Shown in pieces: positions 44,241-55,816 of a DNA stretch of 64,000 nt. The stretch is taken from the NCBI GenBank assembly GCA_026119935.1, contig JALRMH010000025.1, positions 248,001 through 312,000 of the forward strand. Direction: 5' to 3'. A program made the position numbers and the translations under genes. This stretch comes from Endothia cerciana. Its lineage: Eukaryota; Ascomycota; Sordariomycetes; Diaporthales; Cryphonectriaceae. The notes beneath the pieces are model-generated. The model saw only the letters and a list, made by a program, of their open reading frames with translations. It ran no database searches and had not been told where the DNA came from. Every line of letters starts with the position of its first letter. Positions within the stretch are counted from its first letter, which is position 1.

Positions 44241-45678
44241 ATGAGCTTTACAGAGAGGTTCGACGCCGACGGGATGCCACAAGGCTACCCGCCGCAACAG
44301 CAATACGTGCAGAAGCCGCCACTGCTGCTCAGGTACTTCTGGCCCGGCGCGGGTTCCGCCCTGCTCGCCGCCATCAGCTTCATATTGGTGATATTCACCA
44401 TCCTTCCCGGGCATAGTCCCGGTTATATGGAGGACTACCATGTTGTCTACGTGAGTCGCCGCTCCCCTCCTGCGACACCCACCCCGACCCTCTCCCGCGT
44501 GCTGACGCCTTGTCCAGTTCAACACCTCCACCCTGGGCAAGAGCCTTCTGAACGACACGAGCCTGAAGGTCCGGTCGGCAGCCATGCCACAGATCACGGA
44601 CCCCCCGAACCTGCTCGGGCGATACCACGCCTCCCCGGACAGGCGTTTTGGCGTCAGCGACCTCACGTCCGACATCGGTCAGGGGGTGAGCGCTGCGACA
44701 TCCGCCGCGGGGGGGGCTGCCACCGCCGCGACGACAATCGCGGCCGAGGGTGCGTCCGCGGCCAGCTCCGTCGCTACCGAGGCCGCCTCGGCCGTCGAGA
44801 GTGCCGCCAGCGCCGCCACGAGCGGGCTCGCGCACCTGGTGAGCGAGGCCGAGGACGAGCTCGAGAAGGTCGAGGACGACCTCGCGGACGAGCTGTACTC
44901 GAAGCTCAACATCCAGCAGTGGTACTCGGTCCACCTGCTCGACCTCTGCTACGGAAACTTCACCCCGAATGCGACCTCGGCCGGCGCTTCGTATAATACC
45001 ACCAACTGCACGACGCCGGCCAACTATACCAGTGAGTACATGGCCCCGCCCCGCGATTGTGATCTGAATCCCCCTCCCCGCCCCCCAACAAGACGACAGA
45101 GGCACATCGTGCTAATACATGACGCAGAGATACTCGACTTCTCGTCCATGCTCAACCAGAGTCTCGGCGTCGGGCCCTTCCAGCTTGACCTGGGCGACAT
45201 CGGCCTCGTCCAGGACGTCGTCGGCAGCATCGACGACGCCATGAAGCTGCTTGCCGACTGCCTCCGGGCCATCCTCGCCATGTACATCATCGCCGCCCTC
45301 TTCACGGCGCTGTCGGTCGGCTTCTCCGTCTGGTCCGTGTTCGCCATCAAGGTCACGGGCGCCATGTCGCACCGGACGAAGCAGCTCGCCATCTACGGCA
45401 ACCTGGGGACCGCCCTCACCGCCGCCATGTCCCTGTTCGTCGGCAGCCTGGTCACCACGCTCGGCGGCAGGAAGGTCGCCGCGGAGGTCTCGGCGCACGG
45501 CGGGCGGTATGGCCTGTACGCGTACAGGGGCAGCAGGTTCCTGGCCATGTCGTGGGCCAGCCTCGCGCTTATCCTGGTCGTCCTGGCCTTCTGGACATTC
45601 GCCTGGGCGGACGCCATCAGGAACAGGAGGGCCGCACGGAGGGCTGCTGCCCGGGCCCAGCGCAAGCTCGGCTACTAG
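44241..45678 (+). CDS. Sur7/PalI-family four-span plasma-membrane protein
   Basis: Three exons (44241-44450, 44518-45031, 45128-45678) give 424 residues. The family includes Sur7 (eisosome/MCC domains, cell-wall integrity) and PalI/Rim9 (ambient-pH sensing). A Gln/Pro-rich cytosolic start is followed by TM1 (SALLAAISFILVIFTIL). A long external loop comes next, with several NxS/T sites (FNTS, NDTS, NATS, NYTK), an Ala/Ser/Thr-rich stalk at about 130-190, and the DLCYGNF motif equivalent to the LC-G motif of Sur7. Three closely spaced membrane segments follow (YIIAALFTALSVGFSVWSVF, a Gly/Ala/Ser-rich segment, SLALILVVLAFWTFAWA), then a basic cytosolic tail (RNRRAARRAAARAQRK). Which of the two functional groups it belongs to cannot be decided from the sequence. 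Confidence 0.85.
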
Positions 45679-46613
45679 TCCGGCTAGGGGCTGTGGGGCG
45701 TGATGGTCGTGTGCCGAGCAGCCAGAACGATGATGGTCCTGGGTGAGGAGATCACACAGCGCCTGAAGGTTCTCTAACAGGAGGGGACGTGTCTCGAAGG
45801 AGACGAACAGCGGCTGGCCACGGAGTGCCGAAAACCAGGTCGGCAGTTTGATATAATGCGATTAATGCGATTAATGCCAACCGTGGATGGGCCATGGGTG
45901 TCACAGAAAGAGGTAGGGTCTACCGCGGCAACCTGAAGAGGAGTACTGATGTTCTGACTCCTGGACGTCGGAAAAGCACTGGTATATCAGAGCCCCCACA
46001 AGCCCAGGGGCTGTAATGTTGAACAGGATGAGTGGTCTGTTTTGCTATGCATAGACATGATAGAAATGCAACCATGGCACACGCCAACCCTCGCGCAGTT
46101 GATCGACATGTCAGAAAGTCAGGGCCAGACTTCTGGTACTTTGTAATGCACACAGCCCTTCTCCCTTGTCAGTGTCACAGTGGACTGGATCTCTCTGACC
46201 CCTTGGAATGCATGTCTTTCAGCTCCTCATGCATGAAGCCCAGATGCGCTGTCGTAGCCATTGGCAGTGACGGAGTTACTGACTCGTGAGACGCTTTGTC
46301 CCCCAGCTACTCTTCGGCCGGTACGCTTTTGCAGCGCGAGTAGCAAGTACGGTAGCATTACATAAGCCCCACGCCGTCGGCATGGGGTGGGTGGGGGGGG
46401 GGGGGGGCTGCGTGGATGGGGCGTGGATGGAGACCTGCAAATGCAAATCAGATGCAGGCTGCCCCGCGTCAGAGTCTCAATCGCCGCGTCCTTGGATTCT
46501 ACCGCACTTGTCCCGGACTATCACCGATATTTTGCCTTTGGACAGCCCTGGCCCGGCCCTGTCCTGCCCCTACTATCGGGGGTCCCATTGCGGTGTGTGG
46601 AGGGCTGTTCAAC
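45679..46613. other. Promoter region of the third Zn2Cys6 gene
   Basis: No supported gene. A 15-base G run lies at 46393-46407, about 210 bases upstream of the ATG. In-frame sequence continues upstream to 46416 without a better start. Confidence 0.45.
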
Positions 46614-49165
46614 ATGTCTGGATACCGTGATGGCCCGGCCCGCCGGACATCGACGGGCTCTCCCACCTCCACGGCCGGCCCTGTGAGGCTGCCACAGCTC
46701 CTGACCACCACCAGCGCGAGCGCGAGCACGAGCACGAGCACGACCACCGGCCCTTACCATTACAACAGCAACACCAGCCCGTCGGGACACCACTCGCCCT
46801 CTGCCTACCCTCACAACGGCCTGCCGACCCCGCAGAATCTCGGCGTCAATGGCGGCAGACACGGCCAGGGCCAGGGGGGGGCCTATGCCTCTCCTGCGGC
46901 CGGCCGGCTGAATGAAGCCTTCCAGGCTGGGCAGGACCCTCATGGCCAGCAACAACATCAACCACCGCATCAGTATCAGAACCCGCACCCCCAGGATGCC
47001 CCCCCGAACCACTACTCCCCGGCTGGGGACCATGGACCTACGACTCCTACCAGTCTCCAGGCGCAGGCCGCCTCCGAGTCCGCCTCCCCCCCCCCCAACA
47101 AGAAGAACACGAGGATCCCACGGGCTTGTGACCTATGCAGCCAGAGGAAGGTCAAGGTCCGTAGCTTCTCCCAGCCGGCTCTCCCGAACGCGTACTGACG
47201 GCCTCCCCCATCCAGTGCGAAGGAGGCACCCCGCCCTGCCGGCCCTGCCGTGACCTGAACGTAGCCTGTACTTACGACCGGGTAAAGAAGCGGAGAGGTC
47301 CTCCCAACCGAGCTGCCGAGGCCGCACGAGAGGCGGAGAAGAGGAGAAGACTCGGTACCGACGCGCCCAGCGAGACGATCCCTCCCCTCCAAGATGCCGC
47401 CCAGGCGCTGGTCTCGCTCGGGACCCCAAACGGACAGGTCGTCATGGATGCGGAGCAATGTATCGCCCCCCTGGGTGTGCTGCAGCTTCTCGTCGACGAC
47501 TTCTTCACCTACATACACCCCTTGACACCCTTCCCTCACGAGCCTACCTTCCGGGAGGCATTCAGGAACCGCGAGGACCGGACCAACCCGGAGTTCCTGG
47601 CCCTCCTGGCCAGCATGGTTGGGGGCTTGGTCGCCTCCTTCCCGCGCTCGGCACGCCTCCACCTGAAGGCGTCTCACAGCTACGAGAAGTTCCCCAGGGC
47701 TATCATGCTGGTCGACCGATGTATGAAGGTGGCTCTCGCCATGCGCGGCTCCGATTACATGCTGAGAGACGTCATTAGTGTCAACGATGCCGCTATCAGC
47801 TACTTCCTCTGTCTTGGGGCTGCCTACACGATGCGTCTGAACCAGTGCCGCCGTTTTATAGGAGAGTCACTTCACCTCTTGCGTGAGATGGGGTTCCACC
47901 GGAGGAGGCCCCCTCCGACCTCACTTTCCTTTGGCTCTGAGCGGCCTGACGACCAGTCCAATGACTTCATAAGCGACGAGATTGGCAAGCGGATCTTCTG
48001 GTGCATCTTCCTGGGCGTCCGGTGAGCACAGCGTCGATGCCGTCATGCTGACAGATGCTGACACCGTCGCAGCTCCATGACCCAGCTGGGGGCCTCATCC
48101 CGTGACTTGATCATCCCGCCAGCCACCCCAAACACTTCCTACCCGGACTTCCCCCGTGAGGTCGATGATGCCTACATCCTTGCCGACAGGATCCTCCCGC
48201 AGCCCGAGGGCACCGTATCTACACTGACCGGGTTCGTGAAATGCGCCCAGATCTACCGTACGATGGATGACCTCGTGCGGATCGAGCTCGCCCACGGGAT
48301 CTCCGCCTACACGTGGGACCAGCAGAAGCAATACCTGCATTCTGCCCTGGTGAAGGTGAGGGAGGCCGCCGAGAGCGTGCCGCCCGAGCTGAAGATCGAC
48401 ATGACACGGCGGTCGGCCGTGGGATTTCCTCATGCAAAGACGGAGCAGGACGGCTCGAGCATTTCGGACTACCAATACGTCCCGGCCGCCTATCCCAACA
48501 ACCAGCCAACGCATGACGTGCGACACCTGTTTGCCCAGGACGAGTCCAAGAAGCGTAAAGTGCAGTACGAGATCCAGAAGGCGAACATCTACACCTCGTT
48601 GGTGGCAACCCGGTCTCACTACGTGGAGCGCTACCTATCGCTGCGCGATATCCACCTTGCCAACCAGCGCGCTAAGGCTCAGGCGGATGCGTCCGGCAGC
48701 ATCGTGTACCGCACTGCGGCCGACTTCTCGTCCTCCTCCCTAGCGGCCGCGGCCGTTCAGGCCGCCGCCGAGCAAGCTAATGACAGCATAGACCACATGT
48801 TCCTGAACGCGCGCGAGGAGGTTGTGGAAAACCTATTTAGCGTGCTCGTATCGATCGACCAGCGCAACATGGAGCCGAACGGCGGTTCTCTGATCGGCAA
48901 GATCCGACAGGTCGCCTGCACCCTGCTGAGCGACCGACCCGACCGCAAGGGGCAGCACGAGCTGCGCAACGAGGGGTACCTCAAGGCATTCCTCGACATC
49001 CTGACGAGGCTGGAGAAGACGGGCACGGGCACGGGCACGGCGACGAGCCCGGTCGGACAGGACACGGGCTCGATGACGGCGGAGGATGAGGAGCAGGAGC
49101 TGCGGAACTGGGCGGACCTCCAGGAGCAGCAGCACAAGATCGCGCGGAATAGTTTTGTGGAGTGA
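46614..49165 (+). CDS. Large Zn2Cys6 transcription factor with fungal_trans domain
   Basis: Three exons (46614-47156, 47216-48021, 48073-49165) encode 813 residues. A 165-residue low-complexity N-terminus (Ser/Thr, Gln/His/Pro runs) precedes the zinc cluster, which is split by intron 1: C-DL-C-SQRKVK-C-EGGTPP-C-RP-C-RDLNVA-C, followed by the basic linker DRVKKRRGPPNRAAEAA. The middle homology region of the fungal_trans family follows (LLVDDFFTYIHPLTPFPHEPTF, NDAAISYFLCLGAAYTMRLN, IFWCIFLGVRSMTQ). The KKRRGPPNR linker is shared with a group of carbon- and nutrient-related regulators, but I do not assign a named orthologue. The C-terminus is acidic (TAEDEEQEL). Start at 46614 was chosen over in-frame upstream codons because those lack an ATG with protein-like composition. 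It stands alone, so targets are unknown. Confidence 0.9.
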
Positions 49166-49725
49166 GAGACAACCCCAGTGTTGACCTGTCCCACATTCGC
49201 TGCACGACGTGGAACGAAGCAAGGGCCGCTCGGGACTGTGAGAATATAACTCGCTTAGGGCAAGGCGCTGTTGGTTGCCTCTGTCCTTCACTGTCATAGG
49301 GCTCCGGGAGGTCGGAATCTGACTGATGGCATTGGAGAACGATGTGTACGACGTCTGAAGAGACTCTCGCTGCCGTTAGCTATACATGCGTAACAAGCCG
49401 ACATCGTTGGGGGCATACCGCGGTCGGACGGCGTTTTGCGCTATACTATGTCAGCTCCAAGCAGACGGGGAAGGTTTACAGGTGCTCATCAGGCGGTCTG
49501 CTCCGAGTGGTGCTTCTTTCGGCTCAGTGCGCCTGAACACATATCCAACGTCGCGCACACGCCACGCCAGCTCGTCTGTCTGAACTGACCATCCAACGCA
49601 CCAATATCCAGTTTTGACATCACTCCATCTGGGCATGGCCAAAGCATCTATCAAGCACGGCTTCTAGCGAGGCTGACAAAAATACATGTTCCACGTCGAA
49701 GATAACGATATCTTTCCTCAAGGAC
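49166..49725. other. Intergenic, 3' of the regulator
   Basis: No coding frame is supported. The 3' flank of the Zn2Cys6 gene runs up to the pol III terminator of the tRNA gene. Confidence 0.45.
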
Positions 49726-49731
49726 AAAAAA
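49726..49731 (-). terminator. RNA polymerase III terminator
   Basis: Six consecutive T on the minus strand, 21 nt past the 3' end of the tRNA gene. Confidence 0.75.
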
Positions 49732-49751
49732 GGAATCGACAACACGACCTG

Positions 49752-49823
49752 CGATCCTCCACGGACTCGAACCGTGAACCTTTACCACCGGAAAGTAACG
49801 CGCTACCATTGCGCCAAAGGACC
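49752..49823 (-). tRNA. tRNA-Arg (CCG anticodon)
   Basis: A complete 72-nt cloverleaf without intron folds on the minus strand. The acceptor stem GGTCCTT pairs with GAGGATC (five Watson-Crick pairs and two G-U), with discriminator G. The D stem is GCGC/GCGC with loop AATGGTA. The anticodon stem TTACT/GGTAA closes the loop TTCCGGT, giving anticodon CCG, which reads the arginine codon CGG. The T stem CACGG/CCGTG encloses TTCGAGT. Internal A-box and B-box sequences (TGGCGCAATGG, GGTTCGAGTCC) are good. CCG is a minor arginine acceptor in most ascomycetes, while CGG codons are common in these GC-rich genes. Confidence 0.93.
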
Positions 49824-50858
49824 GAAAGTTTTGCATAGAGTTCTGGCAGACCCAAGATACTATAACGGTGGTTTCACCCAGGTCGCAGCCACGTCTATCC
49901 TTGGGCAGTCTGCCCCTCTGGAGCGGCCACCACTTCTCACTTGTTCGCGGCGCCGCGATCTCCTCCTCCCCTCGGGCGTGCTTCATCCGGTGAGGGGTTG
50001 TGAGGAGGAGGCCTGGGCCCCCTCAGAGTCACGAGTCAGGGTGGACCCGTCCCTCCTCGCAGTACTCATCCTGTGTACGCTTTGGTCTCCTATGCGGTAA
50101 ATCTGGGGTAGTGGGGAACGGACTGGGGGAAATCTCGCCGTGGGCGATCTTACACTGTAGCAGACGTTATTAGATACCAAGAGGGGTCCCAGAAGACCTC
50201 GCGTCGACCTGCGGCGAGATCCATCTCATATATGACCAGGGAAGGCGTGCTGCCAATTCTTGGGGAGCCCCTCAAAATCTGGGGCAATTTTGTCCGGACG
50301 TGCATCCCTACTGCTACTGCAGCCGCCACACTAGGCAAATATCCCCGACCTTGCCAACCGCGCGCGTCGCCGTGCCCTGACGAACCTCCACCGAGACTCG
50401 GCGAGCCCAGGTTTGCACCGCGCGGGGCTCGAGCTTTCCTTTGGAGCCGCAGGACCCCGTTGCCGAGACCCGAGGCGCCATGCCCGGTCAGCGCACTGGG
50501 CGGTGGGAAGACGGCGGCCGTGACCAGCAAATATCCGCCGGTGCATATCGCCGCTGATGGCCTGCGCGGGAAAGCTGCAGTCGTGCCGGCAGGGGATCCT
50601 ACGTGAGATAGCGCCCAGAGAACTGACCTGAACTCCGCATGCCCTAGCGTGTGAACTGCCTGCGGCCCAGAGTCGCCCTTGCCGACTGGCCTGAATATAT
50701 AGATGTTCCCCTAAGTAGCTTCTAGCACACGCGACCTCTGGTTAAGCTTCTCACACCCAGCCGGAAAGTAGTCAGCGTCTCGTTGAGCTACCAGACTACC
50801 CGCGAAGCTAGATCAAAACACACCCTCCCTCGAGCACACTCCCCGAGAGCGCCCCAAG
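49824..50858. other. Intergenic, promoter of the oxidoreductase gene
   Basis: No coding frame with a motif. It includes the 5' flank of the tRNA and the upstream region of the gene at 50859. Confidence 0.45.
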
Positions 50859-52000
50859 ATGCCGGCTACACCAAAGAGACTCAAGGTCGGCGTGGCGGGC
50901 CTCGGCCGCATGGGCAAGCGCCATGCCCTGAACTTCATGACCAGGACCCCCAGGGCAGAGCTCGCGGCCGCCTTCACCCCAGACCCCGAGGAGATCAAAT
51001 GGGCGCAGGCCAACCTCGAGCCGTACGGCGTGACGCTGTACGATGACTACGACAAGATGGTCGAGCACCAGGGCCTCGAGGCCGTCGTTATCGCGACGGT
51101 CACGGCAGTCCACGCCGAGGAGTCCCTCAAGGCGATGGAGAAGAACCTGCATGTCCTCTGCGAGAAGCCCCTGTCCACCGACCTAGAGATCGTGAGTCCA
51201 CCCCCAACACCATCATAGGGACGATGAGCAATCGACCTAGTGACTGACCGCCCGGGTAGTCGCAAAGGGTAGTGGAAGGGGCCCGCGGGAAGCCCCGCCT
51301 CAAGGTGATGTGCGGCTTCTCACGGCGCTTCGACGAGTCGTACCGCGAGGCCCACGCGATGATGCAGCAGGGCAAGATCGGCCGGCCGTCGGTCCTGCGC
51401 AGCCAGACATGCGACAAGTACGACTCGACGGGCTTCTTCGTCAAGTACGCCGCCAATTCGGGCGGCATCTTTGTCGACTGCAACGTGCACGACATTGACC
51501 TGACGCTGTGGTTCTTCGGCGGGGACGTCGTGCCCCGGAGCATCTCGGCGCACGGCATCACGGCCGTGCACCCGGAGCTGCGCGAGTCGGACGACCGCGA
51601 CAACGCCGTGGGCGTGGTCGAGTTCTGGAGCGGCCAGCTCGCCTACTACTACTCGAGCCGCATGATGGCGCACGGCCAGGAGGACACAACCGAGGTCATC
51701 GGCACCAAGGGGAAGCTCTCCATCAACGTCCACCCGCAGAAGAACCTCGTCAACTACTATCACGAGGGCGGCATCACGAGGGAGGTCCCCCCGCACTACT
51801 ACGGCCGCTTCGAGATGGCCTTCGTCCAGGAGGCGAACGAGTTCACCGCGGCGTGTCTGGACGACACGCCTGTGCCGCTGGACATCGGCCTCGCCAACAG
51901 GGCCCTGCAGCTCGGCAAGTGGCTGCAGGAGGCGTTGGTGACTGGGGACACGCTCAAGTTCAACGAGGCCGGAGAGAGGATCGGGTCGCCCAAGGCATAG
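50859..52000 (+). CDS. Gfo/Idh/MocA oxidoreductase, inositol 2-dehydrogenase-like
   Basis: Two exons (50859-51191 and 51260-52000; intron 68 nt) give 357 residues, standard for the family. Such enzymes oxidise cyclitols or sugars with NAD(P)+; the closest type is myo-inositol 2-dehydrogenase, which yields scyllo-inosose. The N-terminal Rossmann fold carries GVAGLGRMGKRHA (residues 11-23). The family EKP motif is at 102-104 (CEKPLSTD) with Lys103 expected in catalysis. The C-terminal domain has GFSRRFDESY, GGIFVDCNVHDIDL (catalytic HD pair) and the long beta-sheet region HGQEDTTEVIGTKGKLSI. No targeting signal, so probably cytosolic. It is followed 0.55 kb downstream on the same strand by an MFS transporter, which may import a substrate, though this pairing is only positional. 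Confidence 0.9.
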
Positions 52001-52554
52001 GGCATTTATGGTCGTTTCTGGTGATTATTATAGACCTAGAGACGCTATGAATGACAACAGACGCCCAAATGGCCATAAGGGGGCCACCAGAGCAATGTCC
52101 GCCGCCGGTTCCAGGAATAATATTATTCACGAGCGAGTAGAGCGCGTGATGCCATGCCGACATTCAGTCGACATATAGTAGGCGAGGTTATGATATAAGC
52201 GGGGCGTTCGCCCACGACCCGATTAGCGGGCCCTGTGAGCCGGGATATCAGTCCAGACCCTCCTTGACCAGACTGCACCTAACCGCCCGCCCTTCTTCAC
52301 TTGTGAGCCTTGGGCCAAAGACTCGTCGAATACGCCGCTGCGCACATCGTCAGCAACACCAGGGGTTGGATCGCATGGGGTAGTGTCTGCCTGGTCCCGC
52401 CCGGTGAATTTTCTGCGCGGCGCCGCACGTTGCACGCCGCACGCCTCGGCCTTCGGCCACCGGCCAGCACAGCCTCTTACCCGGTACCTATCAAGGGCTT
52501 CGTGTAAGAATACTACGGGCCAGACCACATTGGGGGCTCCTACAGGAAACCGAG
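52001..52554. other. Intergenic between oxidoreductase and MFS genes
   Basis: No coding frame. A TATAA-like element (gatataagc) at about 52193-52201 could belong to the MFS promoter. Confidence 0.4.
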
Positions 52555-54093
52555 ATGGAAGGGCGCACGCAACCCGGGGGACCCCCGAGATCTGCTGTCG
52601 CCGCGGTGCTCAGCCTGCTCCTCCTGGTCAACCTCGCGGCGAGCCTCTACCAGCTGCCGCTGAGCCTCGTGATCGAGAGACGCCTCTGCCTGGAATACTA
52701 CCGTCAGCATGACCCCTCACGTGTTCCTCCCGGCGGCGTCATCGATGAGGCGCTCTGCAAGATCGATGCCGTCCAGCAGGGCCTAGGATGGCTTCAGGGG
52801 ACGATGGACACCATCTGGGTCGTTGGGGGTACGCGAACCTGTGTTGTATTGCGCTTCTCTGTACTTGGCGCCTTATCTGACAAAACAATAGACTTCCTCG
52901 TGACTATACCGCTGGGGTTTGTGGCAGAGCGGTATGGGAGGCGTGCGGTGCTGTGGCTGAACCTAGCTCCCCGGCTCTTCATGCTCTCGTGGGCTGTCCT
53001 CGTCGGCTACTTCGACCAGGCGATACCAAGCAAGGCCATCATTGTGGGGCCCATGCTATCATTCCTCGGGGGCGACTGCGTCTTCAACTCTATCACCTAC
53101 TCCCTGGCAGCTGGGATGGCGGACGACTATGTGCTGCGGGCCTCCTATTTCGGCTACATGAGCTCCACCTCTTACGTGGTGAACCTGCTGGGACCGGCTT
53201 TGGCGTCCTTCTCCATGACGATGTCGATATGGCTTCCATTCTGGATTGGCATAGCCCTGCTCCTCACAGCGGCCCTGGGCATCCGGGTGGTTCCTGACGG
53301 TACGCCCACCACGAGGTATCCAGACGAGCTGGAGCAGCCTCTTCTGTCGTCTCCCCTCCTGAAAGCACGGCATGCCGACCCCTCCCTGATGCAGTCGGTG
53401 CTGGAGCGGTTCCGCACGTTGAAGGGCGTGCTGAAGAGCCATTCTCGCAACTTCACGTTGATGCTGGTCTGCTTCCTGCTCGCCTCCCTAGCGAGCTCTG
53501 ACACCAAGCTCCTGGTCCAGTACATATCAAAGAGATATCACTGGACCTTCGCCTCGGCCGGGTACCTGATATCCGGCAAGGCAGTCGTCAACTTCACACT
53601 CCTGACCTTTGTCGTACCCCGCCTCCTCCGACATGTCGCCGGCTCCTCCCCCGGCGGAGACCTGCCAAGCGCGTCAGACCGGATGAACATCCGTTTCGCC
53701 AATGCATGTTTCGGCGTCTCCATAGTGGGGGCCCTCGCCATCGCCCTGGCCGCTACCATATGGCTGCTCGTGCCGGCGATGTTCATCTACGCTCTGGGAT
53801 CGGCACTTCCCATCTTCACGCTTTCGTTGCTGAAGTCACCGTCGGTCGTCTCTGGCGCCGGGGGCCCGGCCGGCGAGGTCGAAGGTCCATCTGCCGGCGA
53901 GGCCACTACCCACGTTTTCTCTATCGTCATGCTGGTCAAGACGCTCGGCTCTCTCATCGGCGCGCCACTGATGACGGTACTATGGGTTAAAGGCATTGGT
54001 CTGGGGGGCATGGCGTTGGGCATGCCGTACTTTGTGAGCTCGGCCTGCTATGCCGTGGCAACAGCCGTCTTCAGTCGAATAGTGCTGCACTAG
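52555..54093 (+). CDS. Major facilitator superfamily transporter
   Basis: Two exons (52555-52828 and 52892-54093) give 491 residues. The 63-nt intron (GTACGC...aataG) keeps the frame open if unspliced, adding 21 residues that do not fit the fold. The protein has about 12 hydrophobic segments, starting with SAVAAVLSLLLLVNLAASLY. After the first loop comes a version of the MFS loop 2-3 signature (GFVAERYGRRAVLW). Central and C-terminal halves are separated by a cytosolic loop with LEQPLLSSPLLKARHADPS. The N-terminal loop with LCLEYYRQHDP and IDEALCKIDAVQ is typical of a fungal MFS group often found in metabolite clusters. Substrate is unknown. It is convergent with the amino-acid permease, the stop codons being 60 bp apart. 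Confidence 0.9.
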   Translation: MEGRTQPGGPPRSAVAAVLSLLLLVNLAASLYQLPLSLVIERRLCLEYYRQHDPSRVPPGGVIDEALCKIDAVQQGLGWLQGTMDTIWVVGGTRTCVVLRFSVLGALSDKTIDFLVTIPLGFVAERYGRRAVLWLNLAPRLFMLSWAVLVGYFDQAIPSKAIIVGPMLSFLGGDCVFNSITYSLAAGMADDYVLRASYFGYMSSTSYVVNLLGPALASFSMTMSIWLPFWIGIALLLTAALGIRVVPDGTPTTRYPDELEQPLLSSPLLKARHADPSLMQSVLERFRTLKGVLKSHSRNFTLMLVCFLLASLASSDTKLLVQYISKRYHWTFASAGYLISGKAVVNFTLLTFVVPRLLRHVAGSSPGGDLPSASDRMNIRFANACFGVSIVGALAIALAATIWLLVPAMFIYALGSALPIFTLSLLKSPSVVSGAGGPAGEVEGPSAGEATTHVFSIVMLVKTLGSLIGAPLMTVLWVKGIGLGGMALGMPYFVSSACYAVATAVFSRIVLH

Positions 54094-54153
54094 ACACAAC
54101 GCGGTATCCGGTGCACTTTAAATCCCAAATCGCTTTATTCTCGTGTGTCAAGG

Positions 54154-55816
54154 TTAAAAACAGAACCACGTCCCGAGCCTCCTCGCTCCCGCGACCCAGC
54201 CCGCTTCCTCAGCCTCGACTTCGTCTTTCGTGTAGACATCCGTCACCAAGTCCATGTCCACGGCCTGTCTGAACCTGGTCCTCTTCACAAGCTTCCAGGC
54301 CACAAACATGACGGCGAATATCGGCAGCTCGACATAGAAGCTGACGAAGTCGACTGGGTTGAACGTTGGGCTGAAGCAGCTCCACCCCTGCACGAGCACG
54401 ATCACCGTGCTCAGACACACAACGATGATCGGGCCGAGGGGATATGTCCAGTTCCTGAAGGGGAGAAGGTGCTCCCGGCCTTGAGCCCTGAGGCCGGCGC
54501 GAAACCGCAGGGATGCAACCCCAATGCTGATCCACGACAGCTGGTTCGACACGCCGACGATGTTCTGCAGCCAGGTCCACAGCTGGCCGGCGCCAATGAA
54601 TGAGGACCCGAAGAGGAGGCCGGAGAGGATCGACGTCGTGAGAACGGAGTACAGGGGGATCTGGTACCGGGTGAGACGTCCAAGAGCCTTCGGCGCGTGG
54701 CCGTTGACAGACAGCGTGTAGAGCAGACGGCTGCCGGCGAAGAGGGCGTGGTTCGCTGCCGAGATGGCGCTTGTCATGATGACCGCGTTCATGAAGGAGC
54801 CTGCCACCTTCGACCCAGCCATCTGGAAGGCCAGGGTGAAGGGTGACGTCCTCGTCGTCTTGGTGTCCAGGCCGGGGTAGTCGTAAGGCACGTTCAGGCC
54901 GACGAGGAGGACGGAGAGGATGTAGAAGCCCAGGATGCGGAAGAAGACGTTCTTGACGACGCGGGGCAGCTGGCGCGCCGGGTCGCGCGTCTCCCCTGCC
55001 GTTATGGCGATGCTCTCGGTGCCGCCATAGGCGAACGAGGCCGTCACGAAGACGCTGGCGAAGCCACCTATGCCGCCGACGAAGGGGGCCCCCGGGAGGT
55101 ACCAGTATCGTGCGCCAATGTACTCGTGTGAGGTGTTGCCCCCGCAGTTCACAGCGATGCCCACCAGGATGAAGACCACGATGGTCACCACCTTCAGCAG
55201 GCAGAGCCAGTACTCGAGCTCCCCGTACGCGCGGACGTGGACAGTGTTCGTCAGCACGATGAGGACCCACACGATGATCCCCAGGGCGTACCAGGGGAAG
55301 TCGGACGTCCAGTACTGCACGAGCAGCTGGAGCGCGACCAGGTCCGCGGCCGTCGACACGACATCGTTGAACCAGTAGTTCCAGGTCAGGGCAAAGCCGA
55401 GCGCGTCGTCCACGTACCGCCCGGCAAAGGTGCAGAAGCTCCCCGCCACCGGTACATATGCGGCCATCTCGCCCAGGGACAACATGGTGACGAAGACGAT
55501 GCCGCCGATGACCGCATAGCAGACGAGCAGCGAGGCGGGCCCGCCTGCCGCGAGGGCCTTTCCCGTGCCGAGGAACAGGCCGGTGCTGGGGCTCCCGAGT
55601 CAGTAGCCGACCCCATCCTCGCATCGCCAGTCTGGGGGCTGAGGCTCACCCTATCGTCCCCCCTATTGCTATCATCTGCACCTGGCGGGGTGAAAGGGAC
55701 CGCCGCAGGTTGTCGGCTGCCACCGGATGGGCGATGCTTGCGGCATCTTTTTGTTCGGATCGTGACCCGGCTGGGGACTCTCTCGGGCGGGCCCTCTTCT
55801 CAACATCGGCGTCCAT
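54154..55816 (-). CDS. Amino-acid permease (APC/YAT family), lysine-permease-like
   Basis: Two minus-strand exons (55816-55650 and 55591-54154; intron 58 nt) give 534 residues, a normal length. It should be a plasma-membrane proton symporter for amino acids. The start gives a hydrophilic head (MDADVEKRARP) followed by SPRQVQMIAIGGTIG, and the splice completes the diagnostic IGPSTGLFLGTGKAL of TM1. Other family blocks are MLSLGEMAAYVPVAGSFCTFAGRYVD (written here only as two motifs: LGEMAAYVPVAG, FAGRYVD), FGGTES-like SFAYGGTESIAITAGE, SAANHALFAGSRLLYTLS and the C-terminal PVDFVSFYVELPIF. The last block favours the lysine/arginine group, but specificity is inference. The short 3' distance to the MFS gene implies overlapping UTRs. 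Confidence 0.92.

Noticed and set aside
46416..46613. Upstream extension of the third Zn2Cys6 gene
   Set aside because: The extension crosses the promoter just after a G run, and its residues do not resemble the Ser/Gln-rich N-terminus that starts at 46614.
54209..55624. 471-codon frame overlapping the permease
   Set aside because: Shadow frame of the permease, with Arg/His/Pro-rich composition; the permease frame carries all family motifs.
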